A stretch of 35,021 bases of DNA from an uncultured Desulfobacterium sp. (GTDB lineage: Bacteria; Desulfobacterota; Desulfobacteria; Desulfobacterales; Desulfobacteraceae). Below, piece by piece: positions 23,922-32,689 of the stretch. Below the pieces are notes generated by a model. It was not told the DNA's origin. It searched no databases and was given only the letters and a program-made list of their open reading frames with translations. Position 1 is the first letter of the stretch. Each line of letters starts with the position of its first letter. Location of the stretch: contig CAKZLA010000497.1 in NCBI GenBank assembly GCA_937124525.1, positions 1 through 35,021 on the forward strand, given 5' to 3'. A program made the position numbers and the translations under genes.

Positions 23922-24995
23922 TGTTGTTAAAACAGCCCGTTCAGCACTGGACAATGCGCCTTCAAGGTAACCGCCCAAATGGTCTGCGGTTTCTGTGCCG
24001 GCAAAGTGAAAGGTGCCATCCCAGATGCTTGTTTTTCCGCAAGGCGGCTGGTATTCGGGATGATTGTGGACAGCCCGCTGGTCATATTCAGTGGCTGTAA
24101 ATTCTTCCCTTGCCCAATCCTGATAATAGATGTTGAGAGGCTGTCCGGCCCCCTGACCGTAAAGAAGGGTAAGCTGGGTGAGGATGGCCTGGATCATGTC
24201 GTCTCTATTTTTACGCCGCAATGCCGGGATGCCGACAAATCCCGTCAGCCCGTTGGGGCTGTTCGCCTCACCGGATCCGTCATGGATCTCCCCCAGGGGG
24301 CCACACAGGCTGAATCCCTGGCCGGAAAGGTCGATCTTTTGCCAATCCGCCTTATCATACAGGGCAAAGAATTTTGCCTGTCCTGCCATCCAGGTGCTTG
24401 ATTTTAACATTGCCTGGGTAAGATTGTGGGATAAATCAGGTGTAAACAAAATGGAGCTGGCAGCAAGCCGGGGCGGCAAAGCCAGAATGATGTTGGATGC
24501 CTTCAGCAAGCACTTGGGTTGCTGGTCATGACGTCCCACTATGACGTGAACACCATTATCCAGTCGTTGGATTTCGCAGACCGGATGATTCAGCCGGATG
24601 ACATCTTTGGGAATCCGGGCGCAAAGCCCATTGACAAGAGAGACCATACCACCGGTGAGTCGCCATCCAGGCGGGTCCATGGGATAGCCTGCAATGGTTT
24701 CAACATGACCATCCTTGGCCTGGAATCGGGCCAGGCCTGTTTCAAACTGGGGATATCCTTTAAGGCCCAGTGTTTGTATAAGAGCTTTTACCTTAGGGTT
24801 GATCCTGGGCCAATACCAGGATGGTCCCAGATCAGCAAAAAAGCCTTGATGCTCCGGGCTTAAAATTCTACCCCCCACACGGGAGCGGGCTTCAAGCAAA
24901 ACAAAGGATTTTTTCTTTGCCGCCAATAGAAAAGCAGCATAAATCCCGCTAAGGCCGCCCCCAATGATGATGGTATCAACGTCTTCTGTATACAT
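23913..24995 (-). CDS. FAD-dependent amine oxidase-type flavoprotein
   Basis: 360 residues. The N-terminal FAD motif DTIIIGGGLSGIYAAFLLAA is followed by LLEARSRVGGRI (ribose-binding Glu and the GG doublet); the C-terminal block TSIWDGTFHFAGTETADHLG and GYLEGALSSAERAVL is the flavin-closing motif of monoamine oxidases. It is about 80-100 residues shorter than typical monoamine oxidases, so the substrate domain is reduced. No signal peptide. It stands alone on the minus strand. Substrate unknown: amines, amino acids or carotenoid-like desaturation are all possible in this fold. Confidence 0.85.
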   Translation of the reverse strand: MYTEDVDTIIIGGGLSGIYAAFLLAAKKKSFVLLEARSRVGGRILSPEHQGFFADLGPSWYWPRINPKVKALIQTLGLKGYPQFETGLARFQAKDGHVETIAGYPMDPPGWRLTGGMVSLVNGLCARIPKDVIRLNHPVCEIQRLDNGVHVIVGRHDQQPKCLLKASNIILALPPRLAASSILFTPDLSHNLTQAMLKSSTWMAGQAKFFALYDKADWQKIDLSGQGFSLCGPLGEIHDGSGEANSPNGLTGFVGIPALRRKNRDDMIQAILTQLTLLYGQGAGQPLNIYYQDWAREEFTATEYDQRAVHNHPEYQPPCGKTSIWDGTFHFAGTETADHLGGYLEGALSSAERAVLTTIE

Positions 24996-25170
24996 ATTTA
25001 CTTTGAGTCCTTGCCTTTTCAGATATCCATTAAACCCTCAGGTCCTTTACAAAAAAATTATGCGCCTGTAAAATTAATAAATCAATATTTTTTAAGGATA
25101 TCAGAGAATCAGAAGGGAACTCCTTGGCGAAAAGTGGAAAAAAAGTAGATAAATATGAGAAAGGGACGAC

Positions 25171-26169
25171 ATGATACCGATTCGAGATACCATTCCATCA
25201 CGTACCATTCCCGTGGTGACTTACACAATCATAGCCATCAACACCATTGTCTATCTCTCCCAAGTGACCATGGGACCGGAAGTTGAATCATTTTTTTACC
25301 TCTACGGTTTGGTTCCTGCCAAATTTACCCTGTCCCAGGTGGCGGCATACTTCTCCTTTTCCAATAAGTTCATCTCCATCCTATCCTATATGTTTATCCA
25401 TGGCGGGCTGTGGCATCTCCTGGGTAATATTTGGTTTCTCTATATTTTTGGGGATAATGTGGAGGAGCATTTGGGCTCATTGCGGTTTGCTGGATTTTAT
25501 CTTTTGAGTGGCATTGCTTCAGTCCTGCTCCACTTTATGTTAAATCCCGTGTCAACGGTTCCCACCATCGGAGCCAGTGGTGCCATTGCCGGGGTTATGG
25601 GGGCCTATTTTATTCTTTATCCATCATCTAAGATTCTCACTTTGATTCCCATTATTATTATCCCTTGGTTTATTGAAATTCCGGCATTTCTCTTTCTTGG
25701 TGTCTGGTTTATCATGCAGTTTTACAACGCCACCGGAAGTGATGCAGCATCGGGGATTGCCTGGTGGGCCCATGTGGGGGGATTTATTGCCGGTATCGTG
25801 ATGGTGAAGCTTGGCGCCAAACTTCCCAGGGCCGGGGCCGATGACAAGCTTAAATCCATCACGGCCCGGAAGAAGAGTCCCAGCTTGCAGATCATTCAGC
25901 CCAGCCCAGGTACTGATAATTCACTTGATCTCAATGGCAAAATCCTGATTACCCCGGTGGAGGCCCACACCGGTACCAGCAAGCTGGTCAACATTCCCTG
26001 GGGATTCTATAAACGCCTATACCGGATTTCGGTGCCAGCCGGGGTGAAAAACGGTAGTCGTCTTCGCTTGACCGGAATGGGCAGAGCGGGTTTGGATGGC
26101 GCAAGGGGTAATCTCTATCTCACCGTGGAGATCAGATCATCGCTTCATAAGAATTGGTTCAACAGTTAA
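25171..26169 (+). CDS. Rhomboid intramembrane protease fused to a DnaJ C-terminal-like domain
   Basis: 332 residues. Residues 1-215 are a six-helix rhomboid: HGGLWHLLGN (77-86), catalytic Ser136 in GASGAIAG and catalytic His201 in AHVGGF, the complete dyad. A linker (about 216-255) leads to residues 256-322, which read GKILITPVEAHTGTSKLVNI, then YRISVPAGVKNGSRLRLTGM and GNLYLTVEI. That is the pattern of the Hsp40/DnaJ C-terminal peptide-binding domain (..AGV.dG..iRl.G.G..G...GdLYv.i..). No J domain or zinc finger is present. The extra domain would lie on the cytoplasmic side and could present substrates to the protease. AAAGGGA lies eight bases before the ATG. Monocistronic by appearance. Confidence 0.85.
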   Translation: MIPIRDTIPSRTIPVVTYTIIAINTIVYLSQVTMGPEVESFFYLYGLVPAKFTLSQVAAYFSFSNKFISILSYMFIHGGLWHLLGNIWFLYIFGDNVEEHLGSLRFAGFYLLSGIASVLLHFMLNPVSTVPTIGASGAIAGVMGAYFILYPSSKILTLIPIIIIPWFIEIPAFLFLGVWFIMQFYNATGSDAASGIAWWAHVGGFIAGIVMVKLGAKLPRAGADDKLKSITARKKSPSLQIIQPSPGTDNSLDLNGKILITPVEAHTGTSKLVNIPWGFYKRLYRISVPAGVKNGSRLRLTGMGRAGLDGARGNLYLTVEIRSSLHKNWFNS

Positions 26170-26531
26170 AACTCCAGGGCCTGCGGCAGGGTTACAGTAT
26201 CAACATCTTCACCATTTCCATAATCGGAAGTGTCATAATCTTCAGTTACACTCAGTCATATTTACTTACTTATAGTGCCGGTTACATGACTTGATACCGA
26301 AAGATTCAAGCATTTTGGTGGGACTTTCATCTAACTGCCACGGGCAAACCGTATTGGGGATATGACCTGCCCACAACGAATATTGAAATTCCAGTTATTA
26401 CAAATCATTGGACGGAGTTTCATATAAACAAAAAAAGAAGGCACACACATGCAATTAAATTTTGACTTCCATAAAAAAATCCTATACACAACACAGTTTT
26501 ATTGAGTGTATGTGAAGAATAGGAGATATAT
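26170..26531. other. Gap between the rhomboid and symporter genes
   Basis: 362 bases without a convincing gene. Just after the rhomboid stop, another frame (about 26141-26291) stays open through a hydrophobic run (YSINIFTISIIGSVIIFSYT), possibly a lost C-terminal membrane helix after a frameshift. A promoter candidate for the symporter is listed separately. Confidence 0.35.
26462..26488 (+). promoter_or_regulatory. Candidate sigma-70 promoter of the symporter gene
   Basis: TTGACT (26462-26467) and TATACA (26483-26488), 15 bases apart, which is short. It lies 44 bases before the ATG at 26532, which has AGGAGA seven bases upstream. Confidence 0.35.
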
Positions 26532-28034
26532 ATGCAACAACGAGAACAATGGGGAACACGGGCAGGTTTTGTGCTGGCAGCCATCGGCTCTGCCATAGGA
26601 CTTGGTAACATCTGGCGTTTTCCCTATGTGGCCTATGAAAACGGAGGGGGAGCTTTTTTTGTACCCTACCTCTTTGCAATGCTTACTGCGGGAATTCCAT
26701 TTCTGATCCTTGAATTTGGAGCGGGTCATAAATATCGGGGGTCTGCTCCCCAGATTTTTGCAAAATTGTCTAAACGCTGGGAGTGGCTGGGATGGTGGCA
26801 GGTGCTTATCTCCTTTATCATCTCCATCTACTATGTCGCAGTTGTGGGATGGTCGATTTCCTATTTTTTTCTTGCCTTTAACCAGGGCTGGGGACCTGAG
26901 ACAGGTGATTTCTTTTTTAAAGAATTTTTAGCTCTTTCCGATGGCCCCCTTGATGTGGGCGGCATCCGATGGCCCATATTTGCATCTGTTGTTGCAGCCT
27001 GGAGTATCTGTTGGTTTGTGCTCTTCAAGGGTGTAAAAAAGGGGATTGAAACCGCCAGCAAGATATTCATGCCCCTCTTATTTGTTATGGTCATCATTAT
27101 CACGGTCAGGGCTGTTACCCTGCCAGGTTCCCTTGAGGGGATCAACTGGATGTTCAAGCCCGATTTTAAGGCCCTTCTCAATATTGATGTCTGGATAGCA
27201 GCCTATGGTCAGCTCTTCTATTCCTTGAGCATCGGTTTTGCCATTATGCTTACCTATTCAAGTTATCTTCCCAAGGATTCAGATATCAATAATAACGCCT
27301 TTATAACAGCCTTTGTTAACTGTGGCTTCAGTATTATTTCCGGTATATTGGTTTTTTCCGTTCTCGGTAATATGGCGTTGAATCAGGGGATTGGCGTTGA
27401 TAAGGTAGTTAAATCCGGTGTGGGGCTTGCATTTGTGACCATTCCCAAGGCCATCAACTATCTTCCAAATCCAGCATTGTTCGGAACACTTTTTTTCATG
27501 GCCCTGATATTTGCAGGCCTGAGCTCTCATATTTCCATATGTGAGACCTGCGTGGCATCCCTCATGGGTAAATTTGATCTGAACAGAAAAAAAGCCGTGA
27601 CAATTTATTGCATTGTCGGCCTGTTTGCCGGAACAATCTTTGCCACCAACAGTGGGCTTTACATCCTTGATATCGTGGATCACTTTATCAACAACTTTGG
27701 TGTCCTTGCGGCAGGCCTTGTGGAAATCATCTTTTTGTCCTGGGTCTGTAAACTTGAAGCTTTCCAGGCGCACATCAATCAAACCTCGGATTTTGCCGTG
27801 GGTAACTGGTGGTTGTTCTGTCTGAAATTTATTACTCCCCTGGTTCTTGGTTACATGAGCATTGCCAACCTGGTTGGAGATATCCGTACCGGATATGAAG
27901 GCTATCCTGTGGATGCTCTCTTTTATTTTGGGTGGTTCCTTGTGGTTATGGTTGCCGTGATTGGATTTCTTCTCCAGACAACCACATTAGTGAGCTCCGG
28001 CTCAACAGGTAGCCCTGCTGAATCAAACCGTTAG
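26532..28034 (+). CDS. Sodium-dependent NSS-family (SNF) amino acid symporter
   Basis: 500 residues, 11-12 membrane helices. The N-terminal block GSAIGLGNIWRFPYVAYENG (18-37) with GGAFFVPYL is the sodium- and substrate-binding signature of the neurotransmitter:sodium symporter family. Helix 6 region SLSIGFAIMLTYSSYLPKDS also fits. Bacterial members import amino acids such as methionine, alanine, leucine or tryptophan. A small hydrophobic subunit gene follows 16 bases later, as with methionine/alanine importers of the MetPS type. The ligand cannot be told from the sequence. Confidence 0.94.
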   Translation: MQQREQWGTRAGFVLAAIGSAIGLGNIWRFPYVAYENGGGAFFVPYLFAMLTAGIPFLILEFGAGHKYRGSAPQIFAKLSKRWEWLGWWQVLISFIISIYYVAVVGWSISYFFLAFNQGWGPETGDFFFKEFLALSDGPLDVGGIRWPIFASVVAAWSICWFVLFKGVKKGIETASKIFMPLLFVMVIIITVRAVTLPGSLEGINWMFKPDFKALLNIDVWIAAYGQLFYSLSIGFAIMLTYSSYLPKDSDINNNAFITAFVNCGFSIISGILVFSVLGNMALNQGIGVDKVVKSGVGLAFVTIPKAINYLPNPALFGTLFFMALIFAGLSSHISICETCVASLMGKFDLNRKKAVTIYCIVGLFAGTIFATNSGLYILDIVDHFINNFGVLAAGLVEIIFLSWVCKLEAFQAHINQTSDFAVGNWWLFCLKFITPLVLGYMSIANLVGDIRTGYEGYPVDALFYFGWFLVVMVAVIGFLLQTTTLVSSGSTGSPAESNR

Positions 28035-28050
28035 GGAAAGGAAAATTAAT

Positions 28051-28152
28051 ATGGAAACATCAGCTATTATAATGATGCTGTTCGGCTTGATTATTACCTG
28101 GGGCGGGGCAGCAATCTGTATATCCATTGCCTTGAAAAGAAAGAATCTCTAA
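28051..28152 (+). CDS. MetS-type small subunit of the NSS symporter
   Basis: 33 residues: METSAIIMMLFGLIITWGGA then AICISIALKRKNL. A single membrane helix with a WGG motif and a positively charged tail, the layout of the MetS small subunits that accompany NSS transporters. AAAGGAAAA lies seven bases before the ATG, 16 bases after the symporter stop. A terminator follows directly, closing a two-gene operon. Very short genes like this are easily missed. Confidence 0.85.
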   Translation: METSAIIMMLFGLIITWGGAAICISIALKRKNL

Positions 28153-28160
28153 TTTTATGA

Positions 28161-28192
28161 CGAAGGAGGTGCAAGGCCTCCTCCGTTTTTCC
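28161..28192 (+). terminator. Rho-independent terminator of the symporter operon
   Basis: Stem 28161-28169 with 28177-28185 (eight of nine pairs, AGGAGG/CCTCCT core, 7-base loop) followed by TTTTTCC. Confidence 0.8.
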
Positions 28193-28383
28193 TCTTTCGG
28201 TTTATGCCAACCGGTTCTCCAGGGGGAGCTCTTACCGGTAAAAAGGCAAAACTTAAACTGTGAATACTTATTCCAACGCTTCCACCTTCAGGAATATGTC
28301 TCCATGGAGCCATTGTCTGATGTTGATACGGTGGCGTTGAATGCTTTTCTGGAAGCTTTGCCGAACTGATCTGGAGATTGATT
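28193..28383. other. Gap before the nitrilase-family gene
   Basis: No supported gene. A plus-strand frame ends ..LSDVDTVALNAFLEALPN at 28369 and reads partly like protein, but has no start of its own and I recognise no family. Confidence 0.3.
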
Positions 28384-29334
28384 ATGAAAAGAGTAATGCT
28401 TACCTGTTTAGTGGTTGCCATTGCACTGGTACTACCCGGACAGAGCTGCACCAACGCCCATGCATTTGAGATGGAGCGCTTCAGAATCGCCCTTGTCCAG
28501 ATGGATGCAACCCGGGGCAAAGAAAAGAACCTGAAAAAAATAGAGGCCTTCGCAACAAAGGCCGCCCAAAACAGGGCTGAAATCATCTGCTTTCCGGAAT
28601 TATCCATCACCGGATATGAAAGGAACCATCCACTTCCCCTGGCCGAAACCATCCCTGGAAAGTCATCCACCATGATCTCAACGTTTTCCCAAACCCTTGA
28701 GATCATCATCCTTGCAGGACTCATCGAAAAAGCGGAGGACCAGCTCTATATCACCCAGATCGTGGCTTTTCCCGACGGCCGGGTGGAAACCTACCGGCAA
28801 ACCCACCCGGGCAGCAACGAAAGAGCCCTCTTCGCCAAAGGCAACGCCCTTCCGGTCTTCCATGCAAAAGATGCCCATGGAAACGGGGTGTCCTTTGCCA
28901 TCGGCATCTGTTATGACATGCATTTCCCTGAGATCGCCGCTGTTTATTCCCTGAAGGGTGCCCAGATTCTCTTTTCTCCCCACGCCTCCCCCCTGGGAGG
29001 GGAGCGGCGCATCGCCGTCTGGAATCGCTATCTTGGGGCAAGGGCCTACGACAACACCCTCTATGTTGCCGCCTGCAACCACCTGGGCCAAAACGGTACC
29101 AGGGCGTACGGGTCAGGCATGGGCATATGGGACCCCGGCACGGCCCTGTTGCTTAATTCGTGCGTTGATGACAAAGACGCCATCATCTATCACGACCTGG
29201 ACCTTGCAACCCTGGTAAAGAGACGTACAAACAAGAGTAAACTCTTTTTCCTGAAAGACAGAAGGCAAGAGCTTTATTGTCCTGAGTCGATCAATTCTCA
29301 TGAATACATACCGGTTTTAAAACGTCCCCAATAA
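28384..29334 (+). CDS. Exported nitrilase-superfamily (C-N hydrolase) protein with altered catalytic Lys
   Basis: 316 residues from ATG 28384 (TGGAG nine bases upstream; a TTG at 28378 is also in frame). A signal peptide (about 1-27, cleavage near AHA-F) is followed by a carbon-nitrogen hydrolase domain: Glu72 in CFPELSITGYE and Cys177 in GICYDMHFPE are the expected catalytic residues. The third, the Lys of the usual YRKxHL, reads Gln139 (TYRQTHP). Members hydrolyse nitriles or amides; with Lys replaced it may be inactive or work differently. Export to the periplasm is unusual, since most relatives are cytosolic. A terminator follows, so it is a single-gene unit. Confidence 0.85.
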   Translation: MKRVMLTCLVVAIALVLPGQSCTNAHAFEMERFRIALVQMDATRGKEKNLKKIEAFATKAAQNRAEIICFPELSITGYERNHPLPLAETIPGKSSTMISTFSQTLEIIILAGLIEKAEDQLYITQIVAFPDGRVETYRQTHPGSNERALFAKGNALPVFHAKDAHGNGVSFAIGICYDMHFPEIAAVYSLKGAQILFSPHASPLGGERRIAVWNRYLGARAYDNTLYVAACNHLGQNGTRAYGSGMGIWDPGTALLLNSCVDDKDAIIYHDLDLATLVKRRTNKSKLFFLKDRRQELYCPESINSHEYIPVLKRPQ

Positions 29335-29347
29335 AGCCCTTGAAATT

Positions 29348-29372
29348 AATTGGGGACAAACCCCAATTTTTT
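29348..29372 (+). terminator. Rho-independent terminator after the nitrilase-family gene
   Basis: Perfect arms AATTGGGG (29348-29355) and CCCCAATT (29361-29368), 5-base loop, followed by TTTT to 29372. Confidence 0.88.
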
Positions 29373-29465
29373 CGACCATAGCAGAGAAACCGTGGCCTGT
29401 CCCTCTTTTTTCTGATATCTTAGACAAACATTTTTTTCATTCCATCACCGCAAAAGGAGCGTAAT

Positions 29466-30455
29466 TTGAGCCCAAATGAAATTTTAATTCTGTCGGCAAA
29501 GGAAGTAGCACTCTGTCTTGATATGCCATCGGCCATTGAGGCCATGAAAGGGGCGTTTACCCAATTATCGTCCCATGAGGCCCAGGTTCCGTTAAGAACG
29601 CAAATGCCCATCCCGGAGGCCCGGGGAACCGCGTTGTTTATGCCGGTGTACCTTCCCCAAAACCGCCACATCGGTCTTAAAACTGTTACTGTTTTTGAAA
29701 AAAATCCCCAGAACAACCTGCCATTGATCCATGCCATGGTACAGATACTGGATGCCGAGACCGGAAAACCCCTGGCAATCATGGACGGAGAAATTTTAAC
29801 AGCCATACGCACCGGGGCCGCCAGTGGCCTGGCAACGGATCTCCTGGCCCTTGAAAATGCCCACACCGTCACCATCATCGGTGCCGGTATCCAGGGACGA
29901 ACCCAGTTAGAGGCGGTATGCGCGGTGAGGCCCATTAAAACGGCCTATCTCATCAGTCGGTCCAGTCAGAATGCCCGCCTGTTTGCAAAACAGATGGCGG
30001 AGAAATTGTCCATTGAGGTCTCCGTGACGGAACCTGCCGTCGCCCTGTCCGAGTCCCAGGTGGTCTGTACGGCCACCACCTCCTTAACGCCGGTGCTTAA
30101 AGATGCCATGATCACACCGGGCACCCACATCAATGGCGTGGGGTCCTATCGGCCAGACATGTGTGAAGTGCCTTCAGAAACGGTGAAACGGGCCCGGGTT
30201 TTTGTGGATCAAAAAGCCGGGTGCTGCGCCGAAGCCGGGGATCTGATCCAGCCCATCACCGCAGGTATTATCACCAAAGACCATATAATTGCAGAACTGG
30301 GGGAATTGGTGCCGGGTAAAAAACCGGGAAGGTTGACCCCCAATGACATCACCTTTTTTAAATCCGTGGGCAATGCTGTTCAGGACCTTGCCTTGGCCAG
30401 CCTTATCCTTGAAAAGGCAAAAACCATGGGACTGGGAACAAGGGTGGGCCTTTAA
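29466..30455 (+). CDS. Ornithine cyclodeaminase/mu-crystallin family dehydrogenase
   Basis: 329 residues. Typical blocks: LDMPSAIEAMKGAF at the N-terminus, KTVTVFEKNPQNNLPLIHAM (with the active-site Lys), AIRTGAASGLAT (Arg), NAD-binding IIGAGIQGRTQLEA and the C-terminal SVGNAVQDLALA (Asp). Members include ornithine cyclodeaminase, alanine dehydrogenase of the archaeal type and imino-acid (ketimine) reductases. The start is TTG at 29466, fixed by AAAAGGAGC six bases upstream; no ATG keeps the N-terminus. Substrate is open; a role with piperideine- or pyrroline-type imines would fit the lysine-type genes nearby but is speculative. Confidence 0.9.
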   Translation: MSPNEILILSAKEVALCLDMPSAIEAMKGAFTQLSSHEAQVPLRTQMPIPEARGTALFMPVYLPQNRHIGLKTVTVFEKNPQNNLPLIHAMVQILDAETGKPLAIMDGEILTAIRTGAASGLATDLLALENAHTVTIIGAGIQGRTQLEAVCAVRPIKTAYLISRSSQNARLFAKQMAEKLSIEVSVTEPAVALSESQVVCTATTSLTPVLKDAMITPGTHINGVGSYRPDMCEVPSETVKRARVFVDQKAGCCAEAGDLIQPITAGIITKDHIIAELGELVPGKKPGRLTPNDITFFKSVGNAVQDLALASLILEKAKTMGLGTRVGL

Positions 30456-30669
30456 GGGACTTACCCGGAAATCAGCTCCATAGAATTGTATGATGATGCC
30501 GGAAAAATGGGAATGCGCCCCTGAAAATAAAGAATGCCATAAGCCGCAAAAACGGGTTCTCTCCTCTTTTTTTGAAAGTTTATTATAGTTAATATGTGTA
30601 ATTCTTTTTTCAAAAACCGTTAGAGTCAAAAAACATTCTTGACTTTAATCCATACGACCATTAAACAAT

Positions 30670-30858
30670 TGAGTATTTACTCATATTCACTCGTCAGTCA
30701 TAAGTTCTCTTCATGACTTGGTTTGGGTTTAGATAGCCCATTGAAATCCTTAGCCCTGATTTTTGAAAACACCTTTATTAAGGTCTAATAATTTCAGCAA
30801 TTTATGAGAACTTATAACTCTTGAGATATTTAGACCTATAGTAATATGGCGTTAACGC
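30670..30858. promoter_or_regulatory. Structured leader upstream of wtpA
   Basis: The 436-base gap 30456-30891 has no gene. It contains a hairpin TGAGTA-TT-TACTCA (30670-30683), a 10-base perfect inverted repeat ATAAGTTCTC (30700-30709)/GAGAACTTAT (30806-30815), an 8-base pair AGGTCTAA (30781-30788)/TTAGACCT (30830-30837) interlocked with it, and the palindrome GCGTTAACGC (30849-30858) flanked by GTAATA on both sides. The palindrome, 34 bases before the ATG, is a good operator candidate for a tungstate/molybdate-sensing regulator. Confidence 0.4.
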
Positions 30859-30891
30859 TCGTAATAACATGGTGAATCAAAGGGGATTCCA

Positions 30892-31881
30892 ATGAAATCA
30901 AAACGTTCCATCAACTCAGTATTTTTTAAAATAGCTCTTTCCCTGCTGTTGGTACTCCAGGCAGCCTCTCTTTATGCCGCTCCCAACGGCAAATTGATTA
31001 TTTTCCATGCTGGCAGCCTCTCTGTTCCCTTTGCCGCCATGGAAAAAGCCTTTGAAACCCAATTTCCCGGGATTGACGTTCTCCGGGAAGCAGGCGGCAG
31101 CACCAAAATGGCACGGCTCATTTCAGAGGTGGGAAAATCAGCAGACATTATGGCATCCGCTGATTATAAGGTCATAGACAACACCCTCATGCCGGATTTT
31201 GCCGATTGGAACATCCGCTTTGCCACCAACCAGTTGGTATTGTGCTACACAGATCAAAGCAAACACAGCGACACCGTTTCAGCGGATAACTGGCACGAAA
31301 TTCTCAGGAAAAAAGGGGTGGTCTGGGGCCATTCCGATCCCAACCTGGACCCCTGCGGATATAGAAGTCTCATGGTATTGCAGTTGGCGGAAAAATTCTA
31401 CAATATCCCAGGGCTTTACGAAAAGCTCCTTGCCAACCGTCCCATGAAAAATGTCCGCCCCAAATCCGTAGAGCTGGTGAATCTATTGAAAACCGGGAAT
31501 ATGGACTATGCCTGGGAATATCTTTCCGTGGCCGTGCAGCATGGGCTGAAATATGTAAAACTCAACGATCACATCAATCTTGGCAACTATAAATATGATC
31601 CTTTCTACGAGCAGGCAGAGGTAAAGGTCACCGGTAAAAAACCAGGGACCTGGAAAACCAAAAAAGGAAAATCCTGCACCTACGGCATCAGCATGATCAA
31701 ATCCTGTGCCAACCCCGAAGCTGCCGAGGCCTTTCTTAATTACCTGCTCTCCCCGGACGGTGGACTCAAAATCCTTAAGGATATGGGGCAACCCCCCTTT
31801 GTTCCTGCACGGGTAACCACCGATGATATCAAGACCAGCCTGCCGGGATCATTGCAGGGACTTGTCGAGGTCAAAAATTAA
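30892..31881 (+). CDS. wtpA: Tungstate/molybdate-binding protein (WtpA type)
   Basis: 329 residues. A signal peptide (about 1-29, ending ASLYA) precedes [20 protein letters not shown], the oxyanion-binding start of WtpA/ModA-type proteins, then [20 protein letters not shown], a [11 protein letters not shown] block and the strongly conserved [20 protein letters not shown] that sets WtpA apart from ModA. It captures tungstate or molybdate in the periplasm; tungsten is needed for formate dehydrogenases and aldehyde oxidoreductases in anaerobes. AAAGGGG lies about eight bases before the ATG. First gene of wtpABC. Confidence 0.93.
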   Translation: MKSKRSINSVFFKIALSLLLVLQAASLYAAPNGKLIIFHAGSLSVPFAAMEKAFETQFPGIDVLREAGGSTKMARLISEVGKSADIMASADYKVIDNTLMPDFADWNIRFATNQLVLCYTDQSKHSDTVSADNWHEILRKKGVVWGHSDPNLDPCGYRSLMVLQLAEKFYNIPGLYEKLLANRPMKNVRPKSVELVNLLKTGNMDYAWEYLSVAVQHGLKYVKLNDHINLGNYKYDPFYEQAEVKVTGKKPGTWKTKKGKSCTYGISMIKSCANPEAAEAFLNYLLSPDGGLKILKDMGQPPFVPARVTTDDIKTSLPGSLQGLVEVKN

Positions 31882-31882
31882 G

Positions 31883-32689
31883 TTGTTATTGAAATTGCCT
31901 TCCCATGCCAGGGGGTCGGAGTCTTTCTGGTTTTTATCCATCCTTTTAAGCATTCCCCTGGTTCTTTTGATCATCCTGCCACTGGGCAGGATGATTACCA
32001 CCCCAGAAATCGCGGATCTCATCTTCACCATCAAGGAAAAGACCGTTCAGGATGCTCTAGGACGAAGCCTTTTCACCGCCCTCATGGCCACCCTTATGGC
32101 CATTTTATTTGGCACCCCCCTTGCTTATCTTCTGGCCCGAAAATCCTTTAAAGGCAAAAACATCATTGAAGGGTTGGTGGATCTGCCCATCATGATTCCC
32201 CACCCGGTCATCGGCATTGCCATTTTAAGCCTGTTTGGGCGAAATACACTGCCGGGAAAGCTCCTGGCAATGTTTAATGTGGAGATCATGGGCTCCATCA
32301 CCGGCATTGTCATGGTGCTCACCTTTGTGGGAGCCCCTTTTTACGTCAACACCGTGAAATCCGGATTTGAAAATATTCCCGTGCGCCTGGAAAATGCCTC
32401 CCGCAGTCTGGGCGCGGGCATGGGTGCCACTTTTTTTAGGGTCACCTTTCCCATGGTGTGGCGCCACATGATATTGGGGGCGGTGATGTGTACGGCCCGG
32501 GCCATCAGTGAATTCGGAGCCGTTGTCATTGTGGCCTATCACCCCATGACGGCTCCGGTGCTCATTTACGAACGCTTCACCGCATATGGTCTGAAATATT
32601 CACAATGCGTGGCCTTCTGGCTCATCCTCATCTCCTTGCTGCTTTTTATCACCCTGCGCCTCCTATCCCGGGAAAGGCGGGACAGATGA
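31883..32689 (+). CDS. wtpB: Tungstate/molybdate ABC permease (WtpB type)
   Basis: 268 residues if started at TTG 31883, two bases after the wtpA stop. No ATG or GTG lies between the wtpA stop and the first membrane helix (FWFLSILLSIPLVLLIILPL), so a TTG start (31883 or 31889) is needed; a GAGG lies about 12 bases upstream of 31883. The frame also stays open back into wtpA to 31823. Six helices; the EAA loop reads ASRSLGAGMGATFFRVTFPM, and VDLPIMIPHPVIGIAIL is typical of ModB/WtpB permeases. Forms the channel with WtpC. Confidence 0.88.
   Translation: MLLKLPSHARGSESFWFLSILLSIPLVLLIILPLGRMITTPEIADLIFTIKEKTVQDALGRSLFTALMATLMAILFGTPLAYLLARKSFKGKNIIEGLVDLPIMIPHPVIGIAILSLFGRNTLPGKLLAMFNVEIMGSITGIVMVLTFVGAPFYVNTVKSGFENIPVRLENASRSLGAGMGATFFRVTFPMVWRHMILGAVMCTARAISEFGAVVIVAYHPMTAPVLIYERFTAYGLKYSQCVAFWLILISLLLFITLRLLSRERRDR

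Noticed and set aside
28384..28460. Lipoprotein signal in the nitrilase-family protein
   Set aside because: The cysteine after the hydrophobic run has Gly-Gln-Ser before it, not a lipobox; an ordinary signal peptide is likelier.
28155..28724. 189-residue minus-strand frame
   Set aside because: Mostly antisense to the nitrilase-family gene and a terminator; composition is that of a shadow frame.
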